Source: Algirhabdus cladophorae
GTDB lineage: Bacteria; Pseudomonadota; Alphaproteobacteria; Rhodobacterales; Rhodobacteraceae
Direction of reading: 5' to 3'
Assembly: GCF_044772865.1 (NCBI RefSeq)
Contig: NZ_CP173029.1
Span: 1,116,001 to 1,180,000 of the forward strand
DNA: 64,000 nt
The translations under genes were made by a program, and so were the position numbers. The notes under the pieces are model-generated. The model searched no databases. It was not told the DNA's origin and saw nothing but the letters and a program-made list of their open reading frames with translations. The number at the start of each line of letters is the position of its first letter. The first letter of the stretch is position 1. Positions 34,924-44,060 of this stretch are shown here, one piece after another.

Positions 34924-36074
34924 ACTTGGACGATCAGCCGGTCTAACCCGTGGAAATGAAAGATATCTGCAAACTGTGGGGGCTGGACCAGTTGCAGATC
35001 GGGGCAACGCTGAAACAATACGCGCAGCCCAATCCCTAACTCGAGGCGGGCCAACGGCGCCCCAAGGCAAAAATGCCCGCCAGCGCCAAAGGCCAGATGC
35101 TGCTGTGGGACGCGACTTGGATCAAACCTGTGCGGTTGGTCCCAGCGGGCAGGGTCCCTGTTGGCTGCGGCAAGGAGCAGGGCAATCTGTTGACCTTTGT
35201 GAAAGGCAACACCGTCTAGTATGACATCCTCATAGACCCAGCGGGTAAACAGATGCAGTGGCGGATCAAAGCGCATTGCCTCTTCGATCGCTGGGTCACT
35301 GGCGGGGCATGCGTGGTTTATCAGCGCCACAACAGCATTGCCCATGGTGTGGACCGTGGCCTCGTGACCTGCGTTGAGCAAGAGGATCGCGGTCGAGACG
35401 ATTTCGGGCCCCGTCAAAGCCTCCTCGGCGATCATCGCGCTTAACAGGTCGTCCGTGGCTGTGCATCTTTTGGCGTCGATATGGGTTTGGACATAGTTGC
35501 TAAACTCGGCCGCTGCGGTGTTGGCGGCGACCTCATCTGCATGGCTCCGTTGGGCCTGATACATTTTGACGATGTCATGGGACCATGCCAACAGCCGCGG
35601 CGCATCATGGTCTGGCACCCCCAGCAAACGGGCGATCACTATAACGGGGATCTGTTGGGCATAGGCCGTTAGCAAATCGAACGGTTGGCTGGGAAAGGCG
35701 TCAATCAATTGATGCGCCAAAGCGGTGATTTCCGGGGCGAGGTCCCGAACCCTGCGCGAGGTAAAGGCGCGCAAGACCTGCTTGCGCAAAACTGGATGGC
35801 GCGGGGCCTCAAGTTCCAGCATCGAATGATCCTCGACGGCCCAAAAGTCAGTTAAATGATCGGGCTTTTTTGCTGGATTAGGGTCGGCACGTCCAAAGGC
35901 GGGATGGCTGAAAATACGCCGCGCCAAATCATACTGAACCACGCAATCCATCTGGTACTCAGCCCAATGAAAGGCCGCGCCCAAGGCATGGGCTTTGGCA
36001 TAGAACGGGTAGGGGTTTTGCACAAAGGCCGGATCTGTGGGCTGTTGATGCAAAAGGGGCAAAGGCTGGGTCAT
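34920..36074 (-). CDS. Cytochrome P450
   Basis: A 384-residue bacterial P450. I-helix oxygen-binding stretch LLNAGHEATVHTMGNA, ExxR-type region EEAMRFDPPLHLFTRW, and haem loop FGAGGHFCLGAPLARLE with the proximal Cys. Soluble class, requires ferredoxin and reductase; the redox partner is not adjacent (fpr lies 5 kb away). Substrate unknown. Divergent from the kinase gene with a 35-base gap, so the two may share a promoter region. Confidence 0.92.
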   Translation of the reverse strand: MTQPLPLLHQQPTDPAFVQNPYPFYAKAHALGAAFHWAEYQMDCVVQYDLARRIFSHPAFGRADPNPAKKPDHLTDFWAVEDHSMLELEAPRHPVLRKQVLRAFTSRRVRDLAPEITALAHQLIDAFPSQPFDLLTAYAQQIPVIVIARLLGVPDHDAPRLLAWSHDIVKMYQAQRSHADEVAANTAAAEFSNYVQTHIDAKRCTATDDLLSAMIAEEALTGPEIVSTAILLLNAGHEATVHTMGNAVVALINHACPASDPAIEEAMRFDPPLHLFTRWVYEDVILDGVAFHKGQQIALLLAAANRDPARWDQPHRFDPSRVPQQHLAFGAGGHFCLGAPLARLELGIGLRVLFQRCPDLQLVQPPQFADIFHFHGLDRLIVQV

Positions 36075-36109
36075 GACCCACGTGATAACGGCGCTGGCAA
36101 TCTGCGCAA

Positions 36110-37855
36110 ATGGTTTTTACACTTGCGCCCATGGCACGTACTTCACGACAACGATGGGCGACAGTAACAGCATTTGTGCTGACTGTTGCGTTGCTGGGCG
36201 CCAGTGTGTGGTGGATCAGCTACCGGCAGGCGCTGACGCAATTGGCCGCACGGGGGCAGGCCGATCTGAGCTTGGCCGCCAGCCGGTTGACCGGGCAATT
36301 GCAGCGATTTCAGGAACTGGCGGTGTTGTTGGCTGATCATCCTGACCTGACGCAATTGGTGTTTTCAGGGCAGCCGCAAGCTGCGCCAAATGTGTTGTTG
36401 CAAGAAATCGTCGACAAAACCGGATCTCTGGACATTCTGGTTTTGGACCGGCAGGGGCGTGAATTGGCCCATACCGCATCGCAAGAACTGACGTTAGATC
36501 ACAACGAAAAGCCCTATTTCCAAAGGGCTATGACCGGAGCATTAGGCTTTTATCACGTGTTGACCACGCAAAATCGCCGGGCCTTTTTGGCGGCGGCCCC
36601 GATGTTCAGCGCGCAAGGGCCTGCCAATGGCAGCGTGGTTGTGGTGGCGGATATAGAAGGGGTCGAAACCGATTGGCGCGGCGACAGGCCGACCATTTTT
36701 TTCACCGATGACCTTGGGGTTGTCTTTGTCTCTAACCGGTCCGAACTGGCGTTGATGCGGCGCGATAGCGATGCAGACGGCGGGTTCGTGGCCTCGGTGA
36801 ATGCAGAATACGACAGCGCTGCCTTGCGCCCGTTTTTCGATCACAGGATCCGGCGTTTGGCCGGGCAAAACCTGTGGCAGGCCGAAGGGGGGCCGTATAT
36901 TCCGCGCAGGGCCCTGCACTTGACCCAAGACTTGCCCGTGATCGGGATGACCGGTGAGGCGCTGTTGGATCTGGCCCCAGTGGTGCGGATTGCAAATTTG
37001 CAGGCGGCCGTAGCGGCAGCTCTATTTTTAGCCTTTGGGGCGGTTTTGTTTTTGGCCACGGAACGTCGGCGCACCTTGGCCGATGCCAACACAGTGCTTG
37101 AAGCGCGCGTGGCGGCCCGCACAGCTGAGTTGCAAAAAGCTCAGGCTGATTTGGTCCAAGCGGGCAAATTGACGGCCCTAGGGCAAATGTCTGCAGGGAT
37201 CAGTCACGAACTGAACCAACCCTTGATGGCGATCCGGTCGTTTGCCGAAAACGCAGCCACCTTTTTGGACCAAGGCAAGGCGGATGTGGCGGCTGATAAT
37301 CTTGGGCGGATCTCGGATTTGGCCCGCCGCATGGGGCGCATCATCAAAAACCTGCGCGCCTTTGCCCGACAGGAAACGGAACCTGTCTCGGACGTGGATT
37401 TCGCCGAGGTCATAGATGCAGCCCTCGAGGTGACGGCCATGCGGGTGCGCGAAAGTGGAACCCAACTGCACTGGACACCGCCGCCACAGGCGATCTGGGT
37501 GCGCGGGGGGGATGTGCGTCTGCAACAAGTGGTGGTGAACCTGATTACAAATGCGATTGATGCCATGGACGGCCTGCCTGCCAAACGGTTGGATCTGGAT
37601 CTGAGCGCAGAGCAAAACGTCGTGACGTTTTCCTTGCGCGATTATGGCCCGGGAATTGACGATGCAGAAAAGATCTTTGATCCGTTCTACACCACCAAAG
37701 AAGTTGGCCATTCCGAGGGGATGGGATTGGGCCTGTCGATTTCCTATGGTTTGATCCAAAGCTTTGGCGGTGCAATCCGTGGCCAAAACCATCCAGACGG
37801 CGGGGCAATTTTTACAGTGACATTGCAGCCAAGTCAGGCGCAGGCGGCGGCATGA
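36110..37855 (+). CDS. DctB-like C4-type sensor histidine kinase
   Basis: A 581-residue membrane kinase: N-terminal helix (about 18-40), periplasmic double-PAS (dCache-like) sensor (about 45-295, with PYFQRAM and GFYHVLTTQNRRAF), second transmembrane helix (about 300-322, AAVAAALFLAFGAVLFLA), then a coiled coil, HisKA with His in AGISHELNQPLMAIRSFAENA and a HATPase (VVNLITNAIDAMDG, DYGPGIDDAEKIFDPFYTTKE, GMGLGLSISYGLIQ). This is the DctB architecture that senses C4-dicarboxylates or other TRAP substrates. Start may be at 36131. Overlaps the regulator gene by 4 bases. Confidence 0.9.
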   Translation: MVFTLAPMARTSRQRWATVTAFVLTVALLGASVWWISYRQALTQLAARGQADLSLAASRLTGQLQRFQELAVLLADHPDLTQLVFSGQPQAAPNVLLQEIVDKTGSLDILVLDRQGRELAHTASQELTLDHNEKPYFQRAMTGALGFYHVLTTQNRRAFLAAAPMFSAQGPANGSVVVVADIEGVETDWRGDRPTIFFTDDLGVVFVSNRSELALMRRDSDADGGFVASVNAEYDSAALRPFFDHRIRRLAGQNLWQAEGGPYIPRRALHLTQDLPVIGMTGEALLDLAPVVRIANLQAAVAAALFLAFGAVLFLATERRRTLADANTVLEARVAARTAELQKAQADLVQAGKLTALGQMSAGISHELNQPLMAIRSFAENAATFLDQGKADVAADNLGRISDLARRMGRIIKNLRAFARQETEPVSDVDFAEVIDAALEVTAMRVRESGTQLHWTPPPQAIWVRGGDVRLQQVVVNLITNAIDAMDGLPAKRLDLDLSAEQNVVTFSLRDYGPGIDDAEKIFDPFYTTKEVGHSEGMGLGLSISYGLIQSFGGAIRGQNHPDGGAIFTVTLQPSQAQAAA

Positions 37856-39081
37856 TGACGGCCTGTGAAACAGTGATCCTGGTCGACGATGATGAGGCCG
37901 TGCGCGTAGCCCTTGGGCAGACATTGGAGCTTGCTGGTTTGCAGGCTGAATTGGCCAGTTCCTTTGTGATGGCCAAGGATAAAATAACGGCAGATCTTGG
38001 GGGTGTGGTGGTCACGGATATCCGCATGCCAGGGCGCGATGGTTTTCACCTACTTGAATACGCGCAACTGCAAGACACGGAATTGCCGGTGATTTTGCTG
38101 ACGGGTGAGGGCGATATTCCTATGGCGGTGCGGGCGATGCAGCACGGGGCCTTTGATTTCATCGAAAAACCCTGTGGTCCTCAGGATTTTGTTGCGGTTG
38201 TTCGGCGGGCCTTGGACCACCGGGCAGCCTTGCTTGCGACACGGCGCGAGCAAGCGTTGGCCGAGGCAGGCGATGCAGCAGCTAGGATGCTTTTTGGTAC
38301 TTCTGATCTGGCGAATGCCTTGCGCAAACGCGTGCGCAACGCGGCCAAAAGCCAAGGCGATGTTTTGGTGACTGGGGCGCCGGGGACAGGGGCCTACAAA
38401 GTCGCCGAAGTGGTGCATTTGCTCTCGGCTGGGTCAGAGGCCCCATTTATCAAACGCGCGGCGGCAGGGCTGGATCTGGGCGGGATACAAGCGGCCCTTG
38501 ATTTGGCCAAAACCGGTTCCCTTTTTATTGACGAAGTGGCAGTTCTGGACGCCGAGGCACAGTTTGCCCTGTTGGATCATACCAGCGATGTGCGCGTTAT
38601 TGGCGGCAGTTACCGCGACTTGCCCAGTGAAGTTGCAGCGGGGCGGTTCAATCATGATCTCTACCTCAAGCTGGGGCTGCATGCGATCCACATCCCTTCA
38701 ATCGCGGATCGTCCAGAGGATATTGCGGTGATGTTCCGACGCTATGTGGCGCAGGCTTCGGAACAGGCTAACCTGACACCGCCGGTGATCACGCCAGCCA
38801 TCCTTGCGGATATGATGGGGCGCGACTGGCCCGGAAACGCGCGGGCGTTGATGAATGAGGCCATGCGCTTTGCCATGGGCCTGCACGAGCCTGCACAGTT
38901 GCCTCGCCTGTCGCTAGCTGAACAAATGGCGCAAACGGAAAAGGCCATTCTTGTAGCGGCGATGATCGAATATCAGGGCCGGGTCGCACAGGCCATGGAG
39001 GCGCTGCAACTGCCGCGCAAAACACTGTATGATAAGCTGGCCAAGCATGGGTTGCGCCCAGAGGAATTCAAAACCCGATGA
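37852..39081 (+). CDS. DctD-like response regulator with degenerate AAA+ domain
   Basis: A 409-residue protein in the DctD/NtrC layout: receiver (Asp56 in VVTDIRMPGRDG; VDDDE pocket), central AAA+-like domain, and Fis-type helix-turn-helix at the C-terminus (GRVAQAMEALQLPRKTLYDKL). The central domain is damaged: Walker A reads GAPGTGAYKVAE with no catalytic Lys at the usual position; the GAFTGA loop that contacts sigma-54 is missing; Walker B (SLFIDEVAVL) is kept. It is also shorter than true sigma-54 activators. It probably regulates a sigma-70 promoter by binding DNA, like Rhodobacter NtrC. Overlaps both neighbours by 4 bases. Confidence 0.88.
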   Translation: MMTACETVILVDDDEAVRVALGQTLELAGLQAELASSFVMAKDKITADLGGVVVTDIRMPGRDGFHLLEYAQLQDTELPVILLTGEGDIPMAVRAMQHGAFDFIEKPCGPQDFVAVVRRALDHRAALLATRREQALAEAGDAAARMLFGTSDLANALRKRVRNAAKSQGDVLVTGAPGTGAYKVAEVVHLLSAGSEAPFIKRAAAGLDLGGIQAALDLAKTGSLFIDEVAVLDAEAQFALLDHTSDVRVIGGSYRDLPSEVAAGRFNHDLYLKLGLHAIHIPSIADRPEDIAVMFRRYVAQASEQANLTPPVITPAILADMMGRDWPGNARALMNEAMRFAMGLHEPAQLPRLSLAEQMAQTEKAILVAAMIEYQGRVAQAMEALQLPRKTLYDKLAKHGLRPEEFKTR

Positions 39082-40607
39082 CCGCCCAACCGCCCCGTCG
39101 TACAGGCCGCAAGGCGCGCCAATCCCAAGCACCTGCACCTCGCGCGGACTACCGGCAACTGCGCAATCCGTTCACGCCGCAAAAGGCGGTGTCGGACGAT
39201 GAATGTCAGGCCATACACGACACAGCCCTGCGGGTGCTCGAGGAATTAGGCATCAAAGTTTTACTGCCCGAGGCGCGCACACTTTTTGCCAAGGCGGGAT
39301 GCCGTGTGGTCGATGATATGGTCTATGTGGGGCGCGATGTTGTTGCCGCCGCGGTGACGACAGCGCCCAAATCTATTCGGTTGCGGGCGATAAACCCGGC
39401 CCATGATCAAGTCTATGAGCTGGGATCGCTGATTTTCACGCCGGCGGGCGGTTGTCCCAATATGTTCAACCGCCGCGATGGGCGTGGCCCGGGCTCGCTG
39501 GCGGGTTATCAGGACGCTGCCAAGCTTACCCAGTTTTATCCGGCCATGCACAAAATGGCCCCGTCGCCTGAACCGCAAGATGTGCCGGTTCATCTGAGGC
39601 ATTATGCGATGAACCTGACGCAAATGACGCTGGGCGATAAGTTGGCCTTTGTGTATGCGCGCGGGCAGGGGCAGGTTGAACAAACCTTCGAGATGCTGCG
39701 CTTGGGCTATGGCCTTTCGGATGCTGAGTTTGAAAACGGCAGTTGGGCCAGCACCGTGATCAACACCAACAGCCCTCGGATGCTGGATCGCCCTATGGCC
39801 CAAGGGATCATCGATTTTGCACGGCACGGACAGATGACCATCATCACGCCGTTTTGCCTTGCTGGTGCCATGGCCCCGATCACAGTGGCCGGGGCTTTGA
39901 CGTTGCAGCACGCCGAGTGTTTGGCGGGCATCACATTGGCCCAGATCACACGTGCTGGTGCGCCGGTCAGTTACGGTGGCTTTGCCTCGAACGTCGATAT
40001 GAAATCCGGCGCGCCTGCGTTTGGCACACCTGAGCATATGAAACTGCAACTTGGATCGGGGCAGTTGGCGCGGTTGATTGGTTTGCCGTGGCGATCTGCG
40101 GCAGGATCGGCCAGCAACGCCGCCGATGCCCAAGGGGCCACGGAAAACACCTGTGGCTTGATGGGGGCATTGATGGCGGGGGCCACCATGTGTGTACATT
40201 CTGCTGGCTGGTTAGAAGGGGGGCTGACCTACGGCTACGAGAAATTTGTGACCGATATGGAAGCCGTCCAAACCGTGGCCGAGATGTGCCTGCCGACCAA
40301 GGCGGATGCGGCCGAGATCGGCTTTGACGCCTTGACCGAAGTGCAACCGGGCGGGCATTTCTTTGCAGCGGCCCACACCATGGAACGGTTTGACCGCGCG
40401 TTTTATCCGCCGTTGAATGCGGATCTTAGCAACCATGGATCGTGGAAAGCCGCAGGGGGGCAAACCGCTGAGGAACGTGCTACACAGGTCTGGCAAGACG
40501 CATTGGCGGCCTACACGCCCTTGGCCCATGCAGGCGAGGTTGCCGAACGTCTTGCCCCGTATATTGAGGCCAAAACCAAGGCCGGTGGTGCACCGCCAAT
40601 GGACTAA
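39078..40607 (+). CDS. MttB-superfamily methyltransferase (non-pyrrolysine), TRAP-linked
   Basis: A 509-residue MttB-superfamily enzyme, paralogue of 18136-19686. Conserved blocks: VSDDECQAIHDTALRVLEELGI, CPNMFNRRDGRGPG, NTNSPRMLDRPMAQGI, MTIITPFCLAGAMAPITVAGA, VDMKSGAPAFGTPE and HSAGWLEGGLTYGYEKFVTD. The frame contains no amber codon. First 20 residues basic. It overlaps the DctD-like gene by 4 bases and precedes a TRAP transporter, so uptake, sensing and demethylation of the same compound are coupled. No corrinoid protein is seen nearby. Substrate may be a methylated amine or betaine carried by the TRAP system; this is inference. Confidence 0.9.
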   Translation: MTAQPPRRTGRKARQSQAPAPRADYRQLRNPFTPQKAVSDDECQAIHDTALRVLEELGIKVLLPEARTLFAKAGCRVVDDMVYVGRDVVAAAVTTAPKSIRLRAINPAHDQVYELGSLIFTPAGGCPNMFNRRDGRGPGSLAGYQDAAKLTQFYPAMHKMAPSPEPQDVPVHLRHYAMNLTQMTLGDKLAFVYARGQGQVEQTFEMLRLGYGLSDAEFENGSWASTVINTNSPRMLDRPMAQGIIDFARHGQMTIITPFCLAGAMAPITVAGALTLQHAECLAGITLAQITRAGAPVSYGGFASNVDMKSGAPAFGTPEHMKLQLGSGQLARLIGLPWRSAAGSASNAADAQGATENTCGLMGALMAGATMCVHSAGWLEGGLTYGYEKFVTDMEAVQTVAEMCLPTKADAAEIGFDALTEVQPGGHFFAAAHTMERFDRAFYPPLNADLSNHGSWKAAGGQTAEERATQVWQDALAAYTPLAHAGEVAERLAPYIEAKTKAGGAPPMD

Positions 40608-40646
40608 GCGGTTGTGCTGGTCGAAATTTATGTGAGCGGTAACAGT

Positions 40647-40696
40647 TGTGCGGATTTTCGCACAGAGGTAAAACGACCTGTGCGGAAAACCGCACA
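40647..40696 (+). promoter_or_regulatory. Two 18-bp inverted-repeat operators upstream of the TRAP genes
   Basis: TGTGCGGATTTTCGCACA (40647-40664) and TGTGCGGAAAACCGCACA (40679-40696) differ at three central positions, and start 32 bases apart, about three helical turns. They have the form of DctD-type upstream activating sites and sit some 180 to 230 bases before dctP. I found no GG-N10-GC sigma-54 element between them and the gene, which agrees with the degenerate regulator. Confidence 0.8.
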
Positions 40697-40878
40697 TCGT
40701 GCGTGTCTGACGCCTGTGCGACCCTAAAGAACCACCACTAGAGCATTGAAAAACCGTCAAAAACAAAAAAAATTAGACGTTTCTTCATTCTTTGCTTGAG
40801 CCTGACGCGCGCTATCTGTCCACTATGGCCCAGCGGCCCATAGGGTTGCGGGAAAATAGTCTCAGGGAGGAGACCCCA

Positions 40879-41880
40879 ATGAAATTTTTGACTGCTGCGG
40901 CAACGGCTGTTGCCCTTTCTTTCTCTGCAGGTTCAGCAATCGCGGCCTGTGACGATGGTGAAATCGTTGTAAAATTCAGCCACGTGACCAACACAGACAA
41001 GCACCCTAAAGGGATCGCTGCGTCTTTGCTGGAACAGCGTGTGAACGACGAGATGAACGGCACAATGTGCATGGAAGTGTTCCCGTCCTCGACACTTTAC
41101 AACGATGACAAGGTTCTTGAAGCGTTGCTGCAAGGTGACGTTCAGCTGGCCGCACCGTCGCTGTCCAAGTTTGAAAAGTTCACCAAGCAATTCCGCATCT
41201 TTGATTTGCCTTTCATGTTCAAGAACATCGAAGCTGTTGACGCGTTCCAAGCCTCTGCAACAGGTCAGGCTATGAAAGACAGTATGCAGCGCCGCGGCCT
41301 GCAAGGCCTGACGTTCTGGCACAATGGCATGAAGCAAATGTCGGCAAACGTACCTTTGGTTGCCCCAACAGATGCAAACGGCCTGAAGTTCCGTGTCCAG
41401 TCTTCGGACGTTTTGGTTGCTCAGATGGAAGCCATCGGTGGCTCGCCCCAGAAAATGGCGTTCTCGGAAGTTTACGGTGCGCTGCAGCAGGGCGTTGTGG
41501 ACGGTCAGGAAAACACATGGTCCAACATCTTTGGTCGTAAGTTCTTCGAAGTCCAAGATGGCACAACCGAAACAAACCACGGTGTGATCGACTATCTTGT
41601 CGTGGCCTCGGTTGATTGGCTGGACGGCTTGGACGCGCCTGTACGTGACCAGTTCCTGACAATCCTGAACGAAGTCACAGAAACACGTAACTCCGAAGCT
41701 TTTGCTGTGAACGAGAGCGCAAAACAAGCTATCTTGGATGCCGGTGGTGTGATCCGTCAGTTGGACGCCACGCAGCGTCAGCAATGGGTTGATGCGATGA
41801 AGCCTGTTTGGGCGAAATTCGCAGGCGATGTTGGCCAAGAAAACATCGACGCAGCGCAGGCTGTTAACGCAGGTTTCTAA
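40879..41880 (+). CDS. dctP: TRAP transporter periplasmic substrate-binding protein (DctP)
   Basis: A 333-residue DctP family protein with a signal peptide (MKFLTAAATAVALSFSAGSA, cleavage at about residue 22-23). Body: KFSHVTNTDKHPKG, EVFPSSTLYNDDKVLEALLQGDVQL, FMFKNIEAV, TFWHNGMKQMSAN and KFRVQSSDVLVAQM, where the Arg of FRVQ is the carboxylate-binding residue. AGGGAGGAG precedes the ATG. The family binds C4-dicarboxylates and related organic acids in the periplasm and delivers them to DctQM. A hairpin follows the gene. Confidence 0.92.
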   Translation: MKFLTAAATAVALSFSAGSAIAACDDGEIVVKFSHVTNTDKHPKGIAASLLEQRVNDEMNGTMCMEVFPSSTLYNDDKVLEALLQGDVQLAAPSLSKFEKFTKQFRIFDLPFMFKNIEAVDAFQASATGQAMKDSMQRRGLQGLTFWHNGMKQMSANVPLVAPTDANGLKFRVQSSDVLVAQMEAIGGSPQKMAFSEVYGALQQGVVDGQENTWSNIFGRKFFEVQDGTTETNHGVIDYLVVASVDWLDGLDAPVRDQFLTILNEVTETRNSEAFAVNESAKQAILDAGGVIRQLDATQRQQWVDAMKPVWAKFAGDVGQENIDAAQAVNAGF

Positions 41881-41903
41881 ACCGCGTTGATACCAAAGCC
41901 ATT

Positions 41904-41931
41904 GGCGGGCTGGAGACGGCCCGCCTTTTTT
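41904..41931 (+). terminator. Hairpin with T-run between dctP and dctQ
   Basis: GGCGGGC (41904-41910) pairs with GCCCGCC (41919-41925), followed by T6. A partial terminator here would make the binding protein more abundant than the membrane subunits, as is common for TRAP operons. Confidence 0.75.
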
Positions 41932-41960
41932 ATATCTACTCTTGGGGAAGGGGACGCACG

Positions 41961-42641
41961 ATGAGCAGTGCACATTCATCACCTCCCAGCTTCATGGACA
42001 CTTTGGAAGAGACGCTGATTGCCAGCCTTCTGGGGATCATGACGCTGGTTACATTTGCCAATGTTGTGGCGCGCTACGCTTTTAATGCGAACATTCTTTG
42101 GGCACTGGAACTGACAGTGTTTTTGTTTGGATGGTTGGTTTTGCTGGGCGCAAGCTATGCGGTCAAAAAGAACATGCATTTGGGCGTAGACGCGATTGTT
42201 AACCTTCTGGCGGCTCCCAAACGGCGCATTCTGGCACTGATATCTGTTGTTGCCTGCATGGTCTTTACGTTTTTGCTGCTGAAAGGGGCGTGGGATTATT
42301 GGGCTAATTTTGCTAACCTCCCTGGCACCGAAGGGCGCTGGTTCCCATTGGGGTTCGAGGAAAAATACCGCGATAAAGGCTGGTATGAGGTGAACGACAT
42401 CCCGATGCCCGAAGTGATGCGTTGGATGGAAGACGTGTTCAATGAAGGCGAAGAATATGAGAAAATTCCGCGCCTGATCCCCTACATTGTCTTGCCTTTA
42501 TCCATGGCCTTGATGCTGTTTCGGTTTGCCCAAGTGGCTGTCCGGATCTGGAAGGGCGAGCTGGACCGGATCGTGGCCAGCCACGAGGCCGAAGATGATA
42601 TCGAGGCTGCAGCCGCGCACATTGAACGGAGTGCAAAATAA
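41961..42641 (+). CDS. dctQ: TRAP transporter small membrane subunit (DctQ)
   Basis: A 226-residue protein with four membrane segments (about 22-42, 52-72, 95-115 and 165-185). It carries MTLVTFANVVARYAFNANILWALELTVFLFGWLVLLGASYAVKK in essence, with the conserved EL-T and WLVLLGAS motif of DctQ. A 40-residue soluble loop between segments 3 and 4 is longer than in the shortest DctQ proteins. Stop overlaps the dctM start (TAATG). Confidence 0.9.
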   Translation: MSSAHSSPPSFMDTLEETLIASLLGIMTLVTFANVVARYAFNANILWALELTVFLFGWLVLLGASYAVKKNMHLGVDAIVNLLAAPKRRILALISVVACMVFTFLLLKGAWDYWANFANLPGTEGRWFPLGFEEKYRDKGWYEVNDIPMPEVMRWMEDVFNEGEEYEKIPRLIPYIVLPLSMALMLFRFAQVAVRIWKGELDRIVASHEAEDDIEAAAAHIERSAK

Positions 42642-44035
42642 TGGACGTCCTTCTTTTATTTGTCATGGTTGTGGGGCTGTTGCTGATCGGTGTGCCGATT
42701 GCGGTGTCGCTTGGCCTGTCATCGGTTCTGTTTCTGATCTGGTTTTCCGACAGCTCGCTTGCGTCAGTGGCGCAAACCTTGTTCAGCGCGTTCGAGGGTC
42801 ACTATACCCTGCTGGCAATCCCGTTCTTCATTCTGGCCTCGTCATTTATGTCGACAGGCGGTGTGGCACAGCGGATCATCCGGTTTTCCATTGCTTGTGT
42901 GGGCCACTTGCGCGGCGGTTTGGCCATTGCGGGCGTGTTTGCCTGTATGATGTTTGCGGCTTTGTCCGGCTCAAGCCCGGCTACGGTTGTGGCGATCGGC
43001 TCAATCGTGATCGCGGCCATGCAACAGGCAGGCTACACCAAGGAATTTGCCGCAGGCGTGATCTGTAACGCAGGCACGCTTGGCATTCTTATCCCGCCAT
43101 CCATCGTGATGGTGGTCTACGCCGCAGCCGTTGATGTGTCCGTGGGGCGGATGTTCCTTGCGGGGATCCTGCCGGGGCTTTTGGCGGGTCTGATGTTGAT
43201 GGTTGCGATTTACATCATGGCCACAATTAAGGACATGCCCAAAGGCGACTGGGCCGGATGGGGTGAGATCTTTGCGTCGCTTAAGGACGCGCTGTGGGGC
43301 TTGTTGTTGATCGTGATCATCATGGTGGGCATCTACGGTATACCCGGTGTGACTTCGGCAATCTTTACGCCGACGGAAGCCGCCGCGGTGGCCTCGGTCT
43401 ATGCGTTCATTGTGGCGGTGTTTATCTACCGCGACATGGGGCCTTTGGCTGAACGCGAGGGCCGGGCAAAAAAGAGCTTGCTGCAACGCCCTGATGCGCT
43501 GATCACAGCGTTCTTTCACAAAGATACGCGCGATACCCTCTTTGATGCGGGCAAACTGACGGTCACACTGCTGTTTGTTATCGCCAATGCGCTGATCCTC
43601 AAGCACGTGCTGACTGACGAGCAAATCCCCCAAAGCATCGCCAACGCAATGCTATCGGCAGGCTTTGGTCCAGTGATGTTCCTTGTGATCGTCAATATCA
43701 TCTTGTTGATCGGTGGTCAGTTCATGGAACCGTCGGGCCTGTTGGTCATCGTGGCGCCTTTGGTCTTTCCTATTGCGATTGAACTGGGCATCGACCCGAT
43801 CCATCTGGGCATTATCATGGTGGTCAATATGGAAATCGGGATGATCACGCCACCTGTGGGGTTGAACCTCTTTGTGACCTCAGGCGTGGCCAAGATGCCG
43901 ATGATGGGTGTGGTCAAAGCGGCCCTGCCATTCCTAGGCGTGTTGTTCATCTTCTTGATCATGATCACTTATATCCCGTGGATCAGTACGGCGATCCCTC
44001 ACGCGATCATGGGGCCAGAAACGATCATTAAATAG
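42641..44035 (+). CDS. dctM: TRAP transporter large membrane subunit (DctM)
   Basis: A 464-residue DctM with about 12-14 membrane helices. Recognised: GVPIAVSLGLSSVLFL, LLAIPFFILASSFMSTGGVAQRI, GSSPATVVAIGSIVIAAM and IPPSIVMVVYAAAVDVSVGRMFLAGILPG (given here in parts). It uses the sodium gradient for transport. Includes a soluble insert around residues 260-300 (DMGPLAEREGRAKKSLLQR). Last gene of the TRAP operon; terminator follows. Confidence 0.92.
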   Translation: MDVLLLFVMVVGLLLIGVPIAVSLGLSSVLFLIWFSDSSLASVAQTLFSAFEGHYTLLAIPFFILASSFMSTGGVAQRIIRFSIACVGHLRGGLAIAGVFACMMFAALSGSSPATVVAIGSIVIAAMQQAGYTKEFAAGVICNAGTLGILIPPSIVMVVYAAAVDVSVGRMFLAGILPGLLAGLMLMVAIYIMATIKDMPKGDWAGWGEIFASLKDALWGLLLIVIIMVGIYGIPGVTSAIFTPTEAAAVASVYAFIVAVFIYRDMGPLAEREGRAKKSLLQRPDALITAFFHKDTRDTLFDAGKLTVTLLFVIANALILKHVLTDEQIPQSIANAMLSAGFGPVMFLVIVNIILLIGGQFMEPSGLLVIVAPLVFPIAIELGIDPIHLGIIMVVNMEIGMITPPVGLNLFVTSGVAKMPMMGVVKAALPFLGVLFIFLIMITYIPWISTAIPHAIMGPETIIK

Positions 44036-44060
44036 GTCCAGATCGTCAAAAAACAGCAAA

